From assembly GCF_022267325.1 (NCBI RefSeq), contig NZ_JAIZBG010000001.1, positions 3,468,501-3,532,500 on the forward strand: a DNA stretch of 64,000 nt. The letters run 5' to 3'. A model generated the notes under the pieces. It searched no databases and was not told where the DNA came from. It was given only the letters and a program-made list of their open reading frames with translations. Made by a program: the position numbers and the translations under genes. The DNA comes from Leptospira sanjuanensis (GTDB lineage: Bacteria > Spirochaetota > Leptospiria > Leptospirales > Leptospiraceae). Numbering within the stretch: position 1 is the first letter of the stretch; every line of letters begins with the position of its first letter. Shown piece by piece: positions 24,008 to 36,689 of the stretch.

Positions 24008-24619
24008 TCACATCAGATAGATTTTTCCGTGTTTGTCCTTGATCATCGGATCGGCTCCGTGTTTTAAAAGGAGTTCGGCAAACTCGGACATACCGTGGGA
24101 CGATTTCGCGAGATTCATACAAGTGACTCCGTCGAAATCCTGCACGTTCGGATCGGCTCCGCTTTCCAAAAGCAAACGAAACGGCTCCAACTTTCCCTCG
24201 TTTACGCAGTGATGCAACGGGCTCATTCCGTTTCCGTCCTTTCGATTCAGGTCTGCGTTTCCTCGGATCAAAACGCTCATCATTTCCAAGGGAGAATCTT
24301 CAATGATACAATGTAAAAGCGGCGTCAAGCCCGTGTTCTCGTCGGCGAGATCGGGATCGGCGGAAAATCGTAAAAGGGTTCGAACGATTTCAAAACGTTC
24401 GTATTTGACAGCGAGCGATAAGGGTGTTACGCCGTGATACAGATTCGCATTCGGATCAAACCCTTTCTCCAAGACATTTTGAACTTTAGAGACGTTTCCG
24501 CTTTTGATCGCTCCGAAAAATACGAGTCGTTTCCAAAAAGAAGCAGGTTGCCCCTTGGTAAAACCGGAACCTGCCGCCGAACGATCGTGTTCCGCCATTC
24601 CTTTTGTCTTAGAATTCAT
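24008..24619 (-). CDS. Ankyrin repeat protein
   Basis: 203 residues, ATG at 24619 with AAGGAAGG upstream. Four to five ankyrin repeats occupy about 35-200: G-V-T-P-L-S-L-A-V-K-Y, G-L-T-P-L-L-H-C-I-I, G-M-S-P-L-H-H-C-V-N and G-V-T-C-M-N-L-A. No signal peptide, so probably cytoplasmic. Ankyrin domains bind proteins; the partner is unknown. It lies 37 bases before rlmD on the same strand and may share its transcript. Confidence 0.9.
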   Translation of the reverse strand: MNSKTKGMAEHDRSAAGSGFTKGQPASFWKRLVFFGAIKSGNVSKVQNVLEKGFDPNANLYHGVTPLSLAVKYERFEIVRTLLRFSADPDLADENTGLTPLLHCIIEDSPLEMMSVLIRGNADLNRKDGNGMSPLHHCVNEGKLEPFRLLLESGADPNVQDFDGVTCMNLAKSSHGMSEFAELLLKHGADPMIKDKHGKIYLM

Positions 24620-24703
24620 ATCTTTCCTTCCTTCTGAGCGCGTGCCTTTACCGGCGCCTCGGCTTGGATATCGATGTCGTTTTAAAAAACGGACGAATCC
24701 ATT

Positions 24704-25540
24704 CTACCGGAAAAGACGGGGTCTTGTATTGTAAAAAAGGGACAAAGCCCGGTTTTTCAATCCGTACCAAATCAACGGAGAATAACCGGAAAACGCGACG
24801 AATTCCTTCGTAAAATGGGCTTGGTCGTAATATCCGGCGTCCAACGCAAGATCGCTCAAAGTTCGGTCTTCCGATCGCATCCAAGCGGCGTTTTGGAAAC
24901 GGACGACTCTCGCAAATTCCTTCGGATTGTAACCGATTCTTTCCTGGAATTTTCGTTCCAAGGTTTTTCTGACCGCGCCTAAATGTTTGGAAAGTTCGGA
25001 AATTTTGATTCTTCCTTTAGTATGGAAAATCCGGAGAACGGCCTCATCGACCAAAGCGTCCGGAGAACCATGAGTATTTAATAATTTACTAAAATAACCG
25101 TCGGATATACGAACTCGGTCCTCGAAGGTTCGTGTGTCTCGAATTCGTTTTATAAAATCGGAATATTCGGAAGTCCCCGGAATCTCCAAATCGGAAAGGT
25201 GACTGTCCGCTTCCTTTGCGGGAATCCGAAACAAGGACGAAAACGCTCCCGGAAACAATCGAACATTAAAAAATCCTACTCTTCCCGTCGGAGCGATCTT
25301 AAAATTGGAAAGATGATTCCCTACGATATGTCCGTGTGATAAAATCCATTCTTCCTTTCCGTTTTTCCAGGAACTGAATCGAATCGGATCTCCGTACGAT
25401 ATATGAAGTTCGTTTTCGACCGACGCAAAGATCGTCGGAAATTCCGTTTCGCCCGGCGGCGTCGTATCGGATTCCCAACCCCAGTAACAGGAAACAAGTC
25501 CCGCGAGCACAGAGTTCGGTTTAGCAAAACGGATTTTCAT
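24704..25540 (-). CDS. AraC family transcriptional regulator
   Basis: 278 residues. The N-terminal half (C-Y-W-G-W-E-S, L-H-I-S-Y-G, V-G-F-F-N-V-R-L-F-P-G-A) matches the DUF6597-type sensor domain found on many AraC proteins. The C-terminal 100 residues carry two helix-turn-helix units, ending in G-Y-Y-D-Q-A-H-F-T-K-E-F and S-G-Y-S-P. Its ATG overlaps the stop of the thioesterase gene by four bases (ATGA), so it is the last gene of a GNAT-thioesterase-regulator operon. Target genes are unknown. Confidence 0.9.
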   Translation of the reverse strand: MKIRFAKPNSVLAGLVSCYWGWESDTTPPGETEFPTIFASVENELHISYGDPIRFSSWKNGKEEWILSHGHIVGNHLSNFKIAPTGRVGFFNVRLFPGAFSSLFRIPAKEADSHLSDLEIPGTSEYSDFIKRIRDTRTFEDRVRISDGYFSKLLNTHGSPDALVDEAVLRIFHTKGRIKISELSKHLGAVRKTLERKFQERIGYNPKEFARVVRFQNAAWMRSEDRTLSDLALDAGYYDQAHFTKEFVAFSGYSPLIWYGLKNRALSLFYNTRPRLFR

Positions 25541-26019
25541 TTCGATTCCCTGATCTTTCGTAAAAGTTCGCGGTTGGATTCCTGACGAAGAAGGGCGTTT
25601 TTATATCGCCGCAGTTCGGCTTCCGTTTCAGGTTTGATCTGCGGAACCGGAGACGGAACCTTATTTTCGTTTAACGCGACAAAGGTTAAATAGGCGGTCG
25701 TGGCCCTCATCGTCGTGCCTTCGTACGGATTCTCTTTCGAAACCTGAACGCCGACTTCCAAGGAAGTTTTCCCGGTGTAATTCACGCTCGCTTTTAGTAA
25801 GACATGATCTCCGACCGAAATCGGCGCGATAAAATTCAATCGATCCACACTCGCGGTCACCGCTTCCTTTCCGCAATGTCTTTGTGCGACCATCACCGCA
25901 ATCATATCGATCCAACTCATGAGAGTTCCGCCGAACAAGGTTCCGTAATGATTGGCGTGATCCGGCATTACGATATGCCTGGTTTCCGCCGCGCTTTGTG
26001 AGGGAGTTTTTTCCAACAT
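25537..26019 (-). CDS. Acyl-CoA thioesterase, hot-dog fold (YciA-like)
   Basis: 160 residues from the ATG at 26019; a longer open frame upstream overlaps the GNAT gene in another frame and is not protein-like. The signature M-P-D-H-A-N-H-Y-G-T-L-F-G-G-T-L-M-S-W-I-D is that of the BFIT/YciA acyl-CoA hydrolases, with the catalytic Asp in W-I-D. It hydrolyses acyl-CoA to free acid and CoA; chain preference is unknown. Two bases separate it from the GNAT stop, and it overlaps the AraC gene by four. Confidence 0.9.
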   Translation of the reverse strand: MLEKTPSQSAAETRHIVMPDHANHYGTLFGGTLMSWIDMIAVMVAQRHCGKEAVTASVDRLNFIAPISVGDHVLLKASVNYTGKTSLEVGVQVSKENPYEGTTMRATTAYLTFVALNENKVPSPVPQIKPETEAELRRYKNALLRQESNRELLRKIRESK

Positions 26020-26021
26020 CG

Positions 26022-26642
26022 TCAGCGTAAAGAAGAGGCTTCCACTTCCATATAGTAATGATCGGGAATTTTTCCGGGAGGTCCGGAAAACGCCCTCGCC
26101 TCGATCGTCCGGAAACCGAGCCCTTTGTAAAGCGCGATGGCGGCTTCGTTCTTTTGAGAAACGTCCAAAGAAAGCGTTTTGAAATTCGGAAACCGATTCG
26201 CCATAAACCGAATCAGTTCTTTGCCGATTCCCTTTCCTCTGTGCTTTTCGGAAACGGCGATATGTCCGAGATACAATCTTCCCGGCTTGGGAGGTTTGAT
26301 CATTCCTTCGGTCGTCAAGCCGCGGCCCATGACCTTCGGTGCGGCAAAACCGTATACGGAAATAATACGAAGCGCGGTGCCTCCGTTGAGCAGTAAAAAG
26401 GAAGGTTGACGATAACTGAGAATCGCGCCGACGATTTCTCCCTGATGCTCGGCAACGAAGTGATTCGTATAAGAGATCGTATTGCCGCGTTTGATAAACG
26501 AAGAACGTAAAAAGTCGAAAGGAGTCTTCTCGTTTTGCGTGAATACGAAATCCCAAGCTGCGGGTCCGGAGGAATAAATCAAAGGAACAACGACGTCCAC
26601 GTCTTGGGGTTCGGAGGGACGGATTTGAAGGGAAGGTTTCAA
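26022..26642 (-). CDS. GNAT family N-acetyltransferase
   Basis: 206 residues. The acetyl-CoA-binding motif A is visible as Y-L-G-H-I-A-V-S-E-K-H-R-G-K-G-I-G-K-E-L (about 123-142), followed by the N-E-A-A-I-A-L-Y-K-G-L-G-F motif B. The acceptor substrate cannot be told. It is the first gene of the operon with the thioesterase and the AraC regulator. Confidence 0.9.
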   Translation of the reverse strand: MKPSLQIRPSEPQDVDVVVPLIYSSGPAAWDFVFTQNEKTPFDFLRSSFIKRGNTISYTNHFVAEHQGEIVGAILSYRQPSFLLLNGGTALRIISVYGFAAPKVMGRGLTTEGMIKPPKPGRLYLGHIAVSEKHRGKGIGKELIRFMANRFPNFKTLSLDVSQKNEAAIALYKGLGFRTIEARAFSGPPGKIPDHYYMEVEASSLR

Positions 26643-26693
26643 TCGGTTACTCTTTCTTTTTTTCGCACAAGGCTAATTCAGGCGCGCTTCGGC

Positions 26694-27335
26694 TCAAGCG
26701 AGAAATTCCCTTTCGTTTACTCGTAAGATCGCTCTCAGAACGTCGCTACGCGTAATCATTCCGATGACGTGAATCGATTCGTTGACTACGGGAAGACATC
26801 CGATTCTTTCTTCGAAAAGAACTTTTGAAATTTCCCCGATACCGGCGTGAATCTGAACCGATAAAACCCGGGTCTTCATCATTTGTCCGATCGTTTTACC
26901 GAGTTCCGATTCGTCGGAATGACCGAGTTTCCAACGCATCCAATCGCGATCGGAAAGAATGCCGCATAACGTGTTGGAATCATCGAGAACGGGAACATGA
27001 CGAAACCGTTTTTCGATAAAGATTTCCTCCGCTCTTGCGATCGGATCTTGTTCGAGAAAAAATACCACGGGAGAACTCATCAAATCCCGCGCGGTAAGCG
27101 AAGAAAGGGATTCTCCTTTGTTGGAGCGGACTTTTCCCAAAGAAGAAACGGCCTTGTATTCGGAGCTGATCCCTTCCCCCACGTTAGAGGATCGAGGCGG
27201 AACTTCCGTTTCCGATTCGGCCTTGATTTTCGAAACGGCGGGAGAAGGCGCGATCGAATGAAGAGGATGAACGATCTCCGGTCGAACCGGTGGAACATAG
27301 GTTTCCGAAACTCCTCTTGTCACCCAGAAAAACAA
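26694..27335 (-). CDS. CBS domain pair protein
   Basis: 213 residues from a TTG start, which has AAGGAT about ten bases upstream; a GTG four codons later is the alternative. The N-terminal 75 residues are Pro/Ser-rich and probably disordered. Residues about 83-205 are two CBS domains ([12 protein letters not shown], then [13 protein letters not shown], then T-R-V-L-S-V-Q, then [10 protein letters not shown]), a module that binds adenosine nucleotides and senses energy state. It begins three bases after the J-domain gene stop and is co-transcribed with it. Confidence 0.9.
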   Translation of the reverse strand: MFFWVTRGVSETYVPPVRPEIVHPLHSIAPSPAVSKIKAESETEVPPRSSNVGEGISSEYKAVSSLGKVRSNKGESLSSLTARDLMSSPVVFFLEQDPIARAEEIFIEKRFRHVPVLDDSNTLCGILSDRDWMRWKLGHSDESELGKTIGQMMKTRVLSVQIHAGIGEISKVLFEERIGCLPVVNESIHVIGMITRSDVLRAILRVNEREFLA

Positions 27336-27337
27336 AA

Positions 27338-28213
27338 CTAACCCATCCTTAGGATCAGATAATTGTACGAAGCGATGATCCTTTGCGTCATTTCCAACCC
27401 GTCCTTGTTCACGTCGGGGTGATATTTCTTGATCAATTCTTTGAATCGTTTTTTAAGTTCTTCTAATGTACAAGGACCGTCGAATCCGAGAACGTCCAAA
27501 TGTCTCTGCGTTTCCGGGTCCATTTCTTGAAAAACAGAAACAGGTTTTTTCTTTTTCGGTTTTTTACGGAAGGTTCCGAAAAGATCGTAATAGGCGCGGT
27601 CCCGATATTCTCTCGTGATCTCGCGGAGATGAAAGACCTTCGTATTCAAAATCGAAAAGATATGATTCTTTAAAAAGACGTCCGCACCGTAATCGTTTTG
27701 GATCGATTTCAGTTCGATAAAATCGGAAATTCCGTTTTCCACGATCCGCTCGAAATTGAACTTATCGTCGAAGTACGAATCGAACGCGTCGTCGAAGTCC
27801 AGCGTCGCGGACGACAAAAGAAGAAGAAGCTCCCGATCGAGTTCGTGTCTTTCCAAACGCGATTGAATCGTTTCCTTCAGATTGATCTGAAGTTCGGCGA
27901 GATAATTATCGTCGAAGTATATTCCGTTTTTTGCAAATTCCTCTCCGATTCCTTCTATCTTGAGAATCTTGGATAAAAGCTGAATGAGGGAATCCGCGTG
28001 CGTTTCGTTGAATCCCGCCGCGGCCCGCGACGAAAAATGAACGTCGTTACGGAGATCGTAGAAAATTCTGTAATAGTCTTCTTTGCGGATGTTCAAAGCG
28101 GTTATGATCTTTTCCACGGGAATATACCATTCGCAATTCGTACATCCCGATTGAATCTCGAAAATAATATCCTCTAACGAGGATCGGATCTGATCAAAAC
28201 TTCGAGTCTGCAT
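27338..28213 (-). CDS. Protein with C-terminal J domain
   Basis: 291 residues. The C-terminal 60 residues are a J domain with the essential H-P-D tripeptide ([11 protein letters not shown]), which stimulates Hsp70/DnaK ATPase activity. The J domain is at the C-terminus rather than the N-terminus, so this is a class C type, not canonical DnaJ. The first 200 residues are largely helical and acidic (repeated [13 protein letters not shown]), with two Cys near the start (GCTNCEW). They presumably bind a client, which is unknown. Operon with the CBS gene. Confidence 0.85.
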   Translation of the reverse strand: MQTRSFDQIRSSLEDIIFEIQSGCTNCEWYIPVEKIITALNIRKEDYYRIFYDLRNDVHFSSRAAAGFNETHADSLIQLLSKILKIEGIGEEFAKNGIYFDDNYLAELQINLKETIQSRLERHELDRELLLLLSSATLDFDDAFDSYFDDKFNFERIVENGISDFIELKSIQNDYGADVFLKNHIFSILNTKVFHLREITREYRDRAYYDLFGTFRKKPKKKKPVSVFQEMDPETQRHLDVLGFDGPCTLEELKKRFKELIKKYHPDVNKDGLEMTQRIIASYNYLILRMG

Positions 28214-28338
28214 ACTCTTCTACTTCCAGATTTTCCACCCTTGCAAATCCGTTCATCAATTCTTTTTCCAATTAGACTTATAGAATCGAAACGGAAATCT
28301 TCCCGAACCTCGAAAAAAGGTTTGCTCGGATCGTTTCT

Positions 28339-30304
<1,966 letters not shown>

Positions 30305-30308
<4 letters not shown>

Positions 30309-30853
30309 AATTCTGTAGCTCTTGCGGATCGCCCGTCGTTTACAAAATCCCGGAAGGAGACAACCGGTCCAGGCACGTATGCGACAACTGCGGAACGATC
30401 CATTATTCCAATCCGAAAGTGGTCGTGGGAAGTATTCCGATTTGGGAGAATCGGATTCTACTTTGTAAACGCGCGATCGAACCCAGAAAGGGATTTTGGA
30501 CTTTGCCCGCGGGCTTTCTCGAAAACAGAGAAACGGTCGAGGAAGGCGCGATTCGCGAAACCAAGGAAGAAGCGAACGCCGACATTTCCATCATCGGATT
30601 GCAGAGCGTCTACAGCATCCCTCATATCAGTCAGATTTATATGTTCTTTTTAGCGGACTTGGTGGACGGAAAATTCTCCGTAAGCTCCGAATCCGAAGAG
30701 GTGCAACTTTTTTCAGAGGAGGAAATTCCCTGGGATGAGCTCGCCTTTACTTCGGTTTATTTCGCCTTGAAAAAATACGTGGATGCTCCCGTTAAAAATT
30801 CCCTACATCTTGGAAACATCAGGGATCGTAAAACCCCGCCGAAAGAATCCTGA
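30305..30853 (+). CDS. Nudix hydrolase with zinc ribbon
   Basis: 182 residues. An N-terminal zinc ribbon has Cys 4, Cys 7, Cys 26 and Cys 29. The Nudix box runs from Gly 70 to Ile 94 (G-x5-E-x7-R-E-x-x-E-E); the final conserved Gly is Asn 91. The arrangement resembles NudC-like or ADP-ribose pyrophosphatase-like proteins, which cleave nucleoside diphosphates linked to another group. The substrate is not determined. It is translationally coupled to cstA by an ATGA overlap. Confidence 0.9.
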
Positions 30854-30917
30854 AGAACGTAGAACCCGTTCTTAAAAAAATATGGGAAAAAAAACGTACT
30901 AAATTAGAGTGTACTGC

Positions 30918-32696
30918 ATGCGAAACGGAATTCGTTTAACAAAGACTGCGGTCCTCTCTTTTATCCTTGTATCGTTTCAACTGCGCGCGGATTCCTTTAT
31001 TAAAACGAACTCGGATTCATTTTCTCCGAACTGGGACGGAAGGAACGACGTTCTCGAATTTAAGATTTCCAAGTCAGCTCTTCCCCGTCTCGCCGATTGG
31101 GAACTCGTAGTTAAGAACTCGGCGGACGAAGTCGTAAAAACCTTCAAAGCGGATCATAGAAGAAAGAAAGGATTCTCCCTTTTACCGTTTTTACAGGACG
31201 ACTCGAAATTATCCCCGCCGGAAATCGGAATTCCGGAATCGATCTATTGGTCGGGCGACGACTCGAAAGGATTTCTTCTTCCCGACGGGGAATACAAATA
31301 TCGATTGAGATTCGTTACGGAGAATAAGGAGAATCTATTGTCCGAAGAAAAAACGGTCGTGTTGGATTCAAGACCGCCGAGTTCGGAAATCGGCTCCAAA
31401 ACCCGTGTATTGTTTTTAGGAGGAGATCGAAATTCCTCCCGCATCCAGATCTCACAAAAAGTTTCGGGAGAATCCTCCGATTTTTTTACCGGAGAATTTC
31501 TGGATTCCGAAGGAAGGATCGTAAAGTCCTACACTTGGAAACAAAAGGACGTCCCTTATATTCTAAGCTGGGACGGAACCGACTACACCAACAAACAACT
31601 GTCAGGCGGGATTTATAAATATCGATTGGTGGGAACGGACAGAGCGAGAAACGAATCGATTTCGATTCTTTCCGATTTAACGATCCGCACCGAAACGATC
31701 GGAGTGGATTTGTTTTCCGATTCCAAACTCTATTCGTATCTTCCGGGAAGTTCCAAAAACTCCGCACGCTTTTCCTTTTATATTTCCCCCAAGATCAAAT
31801 CGGATTCTTACGAAGTCGAAATCTTTCAAAAGAAAGGCAACGAGGAAAAAAGCGTTTATCGTTTCCGCGATACGGGCGAACCGAACGCGGAATGGAAATG
31901 GGATTTGAGAAACCAAGCAGGCGATCTCGTCGGCGAGGGAATTTATTTTTATCGCCTAACGGTGCATAGTCGATACGAACGCCACCAATCCGTTCCTTCC
32001 TCGTTCGAAGTTTTAAAAGAGTCCTTCGATTTGGACGTGTCGGTTTCCTTAAAAGAATTCACCCCTGACAACGACGGTAAAAACGATCTGCAAAAAATTC
32101 TTCTTTCGCACTCCGGAATTCCGCTTCAATCCTGGGAACTCACGTTATACGAAATTCCTCCGTACACGTCCCTCAAACGAAAGATCAAAACCTGGAACGG
32201 GGAAGGACAACCCGGTTCGGAAATCCTTTGGGAAGGTCTCGACGAATCGGGAGTTCGAGTCGGATCGTTAAGCGAATTCTATTTTGAATGGAAATATACG
32301 GATATATTCGGTAGAGAATCCGTCGGTAAAGGCGCCGATTTCAAAACGGGAATCTTAATCGTGGAAGAGGACGGCTCCCTTCGAATCTCCGTTCCGGAAT
32401 CCCAGGTGGAAGCGAGATGGTGGAGTTTACCCGGAAAAATCCGCTCGGTGTTAAACGAATTCCCGGGATATAAAATCGAATTGCAGTCCCATTCCTCTCA
32501 TCAAGGCGACGAGGAAGTCAATCAAGTCGTGTCCGAAGAGCGTGCCAGAACCGCGTTCGAATATTTCTTTTCAAAGTCCGTTCCTTTCGGTAGGATTCGC
32601 TTCCGAGGTTACGGGGAAACGTTGCCTCTGATTCCCGGTTCCGGAAAATACGAAGCCGATAAGAATCAAAGAATCGATTTTTTTCTTTCACCGTAA
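30918..32696 (+). CDS. Outer-membrane protein with FlgD-like Ig repeats and OmpA-like C-terminus
   Basis: About 592 residues from the ATG at 30918; a GTG at 30909 is less likely. A signal peptide ends near QLRA|DSF. The body has repeated bacterial Ig/FlgD-like units: [10 protein letters not shown] near the start, W-D-G-T-D-Y-T-N-K near 215 and [10 protein letters not shown] near 385, each with W-D/E-G and G-x-Y-x-Y-R strands. The final 100 residues are an OmpA-like peptidoglycan-binding domain (S-E-E-R-A-R-T-A, then I-R-F-R-G-Y-G-E). It probably links the outer membrane to peptidoglycan. Confidence 0.85.
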   Translation: MRNGIRLTKTAVLSFILVSFQLRADSFIKTNSDSFSPNWDGRNDVLEFKISKSALPRLADWELVVKNSADEVVKTFKADHRRKKGFSLLPFLQDDSKLSPPEIGIPESIYWSGDDSKGFLLPDGEYKYRLRFVTENKENLLSEEKTVVLDSRPPSSEIGSKTRVLFLGGDRNSSRIQISQKVSGESSDFFTGEFLDSEGRIVKSYTWKQKDVPYILSWDGTDYTNKQLSGGIYKYRLVGTDRARNESISILSDLTIRTETIGVDLFSDSKLYSYLPGSSKNSARFSFYISPKIKSDSYEVEIFQKKGNEEKSVYRFRDTGEPNAEWKWDLRNQAGDLVGEGIYFYRLTVHSRYERHQSVPSSFEVLKESFDLDVSVSLKEFTPDNDGKNDLQKILLSHSGIPLQSWELTLYEIPPYTSLKRKIKTWNGEGQPGSEILWEGLDESGVRVGSLSEFYFEWKYTDIFGRESVGKGADFKTGILIVEEDGSLRISVPESQVEARWWSLPGKIRSVLNEFPGYKIELQSHSSHQGDEEVNQVVSEERARTAFEYFFSKSVPFGRIRFRGYGETLPLIPGSGKYEADKNQRIDFFLSP

Positions 32697-32702
32697 TCCG
32701 TT

Positions 32703-33449
<747 letters not shown>

Positions 33450-33457
33450 TATAACTT

Positions 33458-33838
33458 ATGGCCGACACGAAGTCCTTATTCAACGACTCTTTCGAGTATA
33501 GAGATCCGTCTCTTCAAAAAAGAAAAAACGCGCGCGTAAAGATCACGTTGGATGCGGAGATGTCGATCAAAGGAAAACAGGAAAGACATCCGGTCACCAT
33601 TCTCGATATCGGAACGGGTGGAGTCGCTCTGGATTCCAGGATGACGATGTTCGAGGGCGATCGCATTCATCTTCACGCAAGAATCAACGGCAAAGAATTG
33701 ACCCTCGAAGCCGAAATCATCCGTTCTTCCGGTAAGAAGGCCAACAGCATCTTCGTCAACATCGCGGACGAACACAAAAACGAAATTCAAGAACTCATTC
33801 ATAAGAAGTTTTTCGAAAAAGAAAAAAAACTGAATTAA
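33458..33838 (+). CDS. PilZ domain protein
   Basis: 126 residues, almost entirely one PilZ domain. The R-x-x-x-R motif (RKNAR) and the D-x-x-x-G-G motif ([10 protein letters not shown]) that bind cyclic di-GMP are both present. It probably relays second-messenger levels to an unknown effector. Third gene of the OmpA-like/NRDE/PilZ operon. Confidence 0.85.
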   Translation: MADTKSLFNDSFEYRDPSLQKRKNARVKITLDAEMSIKGKQERHPVTILDIGTGGVALDSRMTMFEGDRIHLHARINGKELTLEAEIIRSSGKKANSIFVNIADEHKNEIQELIHKKFFEKEKKLN

Positions 33839-33919
33839 GCGTTACTTCGTTTAACAAAATCCAATCCCGTTTCCGTTTTTCGATTGATCGCCGTTTCAAA
33901 GCGGCAAAGATCTTAGTCC

Positions 33920-34585
33920 ATGTGCTCCTCTTCGAATTCAATCGCGTACGAAAGTCTGTATGCGAGGCTGTTCGCGCGCTTTTACGATCGGTTCATGAAC
34001 AGAATCGAAACAAAGGTCTTATATCTCAAAAGAAAAGAACTGATCGCTCCTTTGCGCGGAAAAATTCTGGAAATCGGGAGCGGAACCGGAATCAATTTTC
34101 CGCTGTACGGAAACGGCGCGGAAGTGACCGCAATCGAACCGTCCGCCGCAATGATGGAAAAAGCGAAGGAAAGAATGGCGAACTTGCTTCACCATTCTTC
34201 AATACATTCTAAAATTCGAATGGAGATCGGAGGTTTGGGAAACCCCGATACGGAGGCGCTCGTTCCGCCGAACAGCATGGACACGATCGTGTTTACGTTG
34301 GTTTTGTGTACGGTTCCGGATTTGGAATACGCGATTCGTTTTGCACGTTCCCGTTTGAAAAAAGGCGGAAAGATTCTTCTCTTGGAACACGTGCAAGCCC
34401 GATCGAAAGCAGGGAGAATTCTCCAGAACATCCTGAATCCGTTTTGGAAAAAATTCGCGCAAGGCTGCAACATCAACCGAAACCCGGCGGCCGTCTTGAG
34501 AGCGGAGGGATTTCGCCCGATCCAAGAGAGCCGTTTTCGGCATACGCTTCCGTTTTATCAAGCGATCTACGAGTTCGGTGAATGA
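33920..34585 (+). CDS. Class I SAM-dependent methyltransferase
   Basis: 221 residues. SAM-binding motif I is L-E-I-G-S-G-T-G-I-N-F (about 51-61), then V-T-A-I-E-P-S as motif II, M-D-T-I-V-F-T-L-V-L-C-T-V as motif III and L-K-K-G-G-K-I-L-L-L-E-H-V as the following strand. The pattern is closest to METTL7/UbiE-like small-molecule methyltransferases. Substrate unknown. Its own start region is 81 bases after the PilZ gene. Confidence 0.85.
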   Translation: MCSSSNSIAYESLYARLFARFYDRFMNRIETKVLYLKRKELIAPLRGKILEIGSGTGINFPLYGNGAEVTAIEPSAAMMEKAKERMANLLHHSSIHSKIRMEIGGLGNPDTEALVPPNSMDTIVFTLVLCTVPDLEYAIRFARSRLKKGGKILLLEHVQARSKAGRILQNILNPFWKKFAQGCNINRNPAAVLRAEGFRPIQESRFRHTLPFYQAIYEFGE

Positions 34586-34658
34586 GAGACCGGTTTCTAT
34601 TCGCAAACGAGGGAACGAATCGTTCTTATCAAAAACGAAACGATGAAGGTTTCTAAAT

Positions 34659-35009
34659 TTATTCTTTTCCCTCATCGCCCGCAACGACCGAATATCTCGT
34701 AACACAGACAACCGGAATCAAAGGCAGAATACAAAATCCGGGCCGCATTACGACGTCGACGTTTCTCAAAACGGAAGATCCGGTTTGCGTTTCCATTTCC
34801 TTCAAATAAGAATGAACTCCCGATGCCGGAATAAAAAAGATTCCGAATCGAAATTTACCGGATTCGATGGAAGGTATTCTTCCTTCGGAAGAAAGATTCG
34901 ATTGCGGTTTATCCAAAACGACGTAGGAAAGTCTGCGCGGCGGCGAACCGCCGCAGCTCAGCAAGATCTGAGTCGCAAACGTCAAAAAGGAAATTGCGAA
35001 CAATCTCAT
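34659..35009 (-). CDS. Small lipoprotein, second of a pair
   Basis: 116 residues from the ATG at 35009, which overlaps the upstream lipoprotein stop by four bases (ATGA). Signal MRLFAISFLTFATQILLSC with lipobox LLSC followed by GG. Two late Cys (RPGFCILPLIPVVC) and a GSSVLRNVDVVM segment are present. It resembles its neighbour in length and in the closing strand pattern, and both may belong to a TRL-like family (I am unsure). Function unknown. Confidence 0.65.
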   Translation of the reverse strand: MRLFAISFLTFATQILLSCGGSPPRRLSYVVLDKPQSNLSSEGRIPSIESGKFRFGIFFIPASGVHSYLKEMETQTGSSVLRNVDVVMRPGFCILPLIPVVCVTRYSVVAGDEGKE

Positions 35010-35344
35010 TGGCCGTTCTCCTTTTGAATCGCAGCGCTGTCCAAGGCGAAACCCCGTATCGAAATACAATTGAATGGAACCAAAACGCTCGCGGATTGAG
35101 TCACTTCCGCATCGAGAATCGTATCGTATTTCGTATCCTTGAGCGCATTTGCAAAGGCTTGCGCGAGACTGAATTTAAAACCGCAGTCTTCTCCCTTACG
35201 GATTTCGCCTTTGAGACCTTGGATTTCGGGAAGCTTTCTCCCATTCCAATCTCCTTGCGATAAAAGATACACTTTTTGAGAGCTGGAACAAGCGGTCACG
35301 GCCGCCGCCAACGACGATAAAATTAAAAACGAAACCGGTTTCAT
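35006..35344 (-). CDS. Small lipoprotein, first of a pair
   Basis: 112 residues. Signal MKPVSFLILSSLAAAVTAC with a good lipobox (VTAC). The core FSLAQAFANALKDTKYDTILDAEVT resembles TRL-like proteins, in which a helix is followed by an I-x-x-V-D/E strand. It is overlapped by the next lipoprotein gene, so the two are made together. Function unknown. Confidence 0.7.
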   Translation of the reverse strand: MKPVSFLILSSLAAAVTACSSSQKVYLLSQGDWNGRKLPEIQGLKGEIRKGEDCGFKFSLAQAFANALKDTKYDTILDAEVTQSASVLVPFNCISIRGFALDSAAIQKENGQ

Positions 35345-35709
35345 GAAAGAAATGGCACGGACGAACGCATCGAATCCGTTTCTCCTTTTGAATTCTCCTA
35401 AGGAGGATAAATCGAAAGCCTTTTCGATGGCAAACGGATTCCGGATAAAAGCAAAAATTCAAGCAAGAATATATTATTTTTTGAATATACTATAAAATCA
35501 ATATACCACGTCCCGAAACAAAAAATCTCTCTCAAAAACCGTCCCGATTATAATTCCGAGAACGCACAAACCGACCTTCCGTAAACCTGCCTCAAAATTC
35601 TCTTTTCAATTTGTAAGATGACTTGCGGACATAATTTCAGAAAAGGAGAAGCCTCTCTTATTTCGAGGTTGGATTGAATTCTACCTTTGCGATTCCCGAA
35701 AATAAATGT
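35345..35709. promoter_or_regulatory. Divergent promoter region (365 bp)
   Basis: No gene is supported. It separates the lipoprotein pair (minus) from an exported protein (plus). Around 35470-35515 it is very A+T-rich, with three spaced AATATA units and an ACTATAAAAT stretch, likely -10 elements. A palindrome CTCCTAAGGAG sits near 35396. I cannot assign exact start sites. Confidence 0.4.
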
Positions 35710-36519
<810 letters not shown>

Positions 36520-36689
36520 TCCGGCGCAGGGATCGATGATAACTTGACTGAAGCGGAGAGCCCGGCGGGCGACTTCCGGAAATTTTGCTCTTGTCGAACG
36601 AATGGGCCCGAGCGCCCCGATCCTTTTTTCCGATCGTCGTTTCGAAATTCAGATGACAAGGAATTCTTCCCTAGATACAACCGACCTTT

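Noticed and set aside
26020..26556. Long N-terminal extension of the YciA-like thioesterase
   Set aside because: It would overlap the GNAT gene in another frame; the translation is Arg/Ser-rich and non-homologous.
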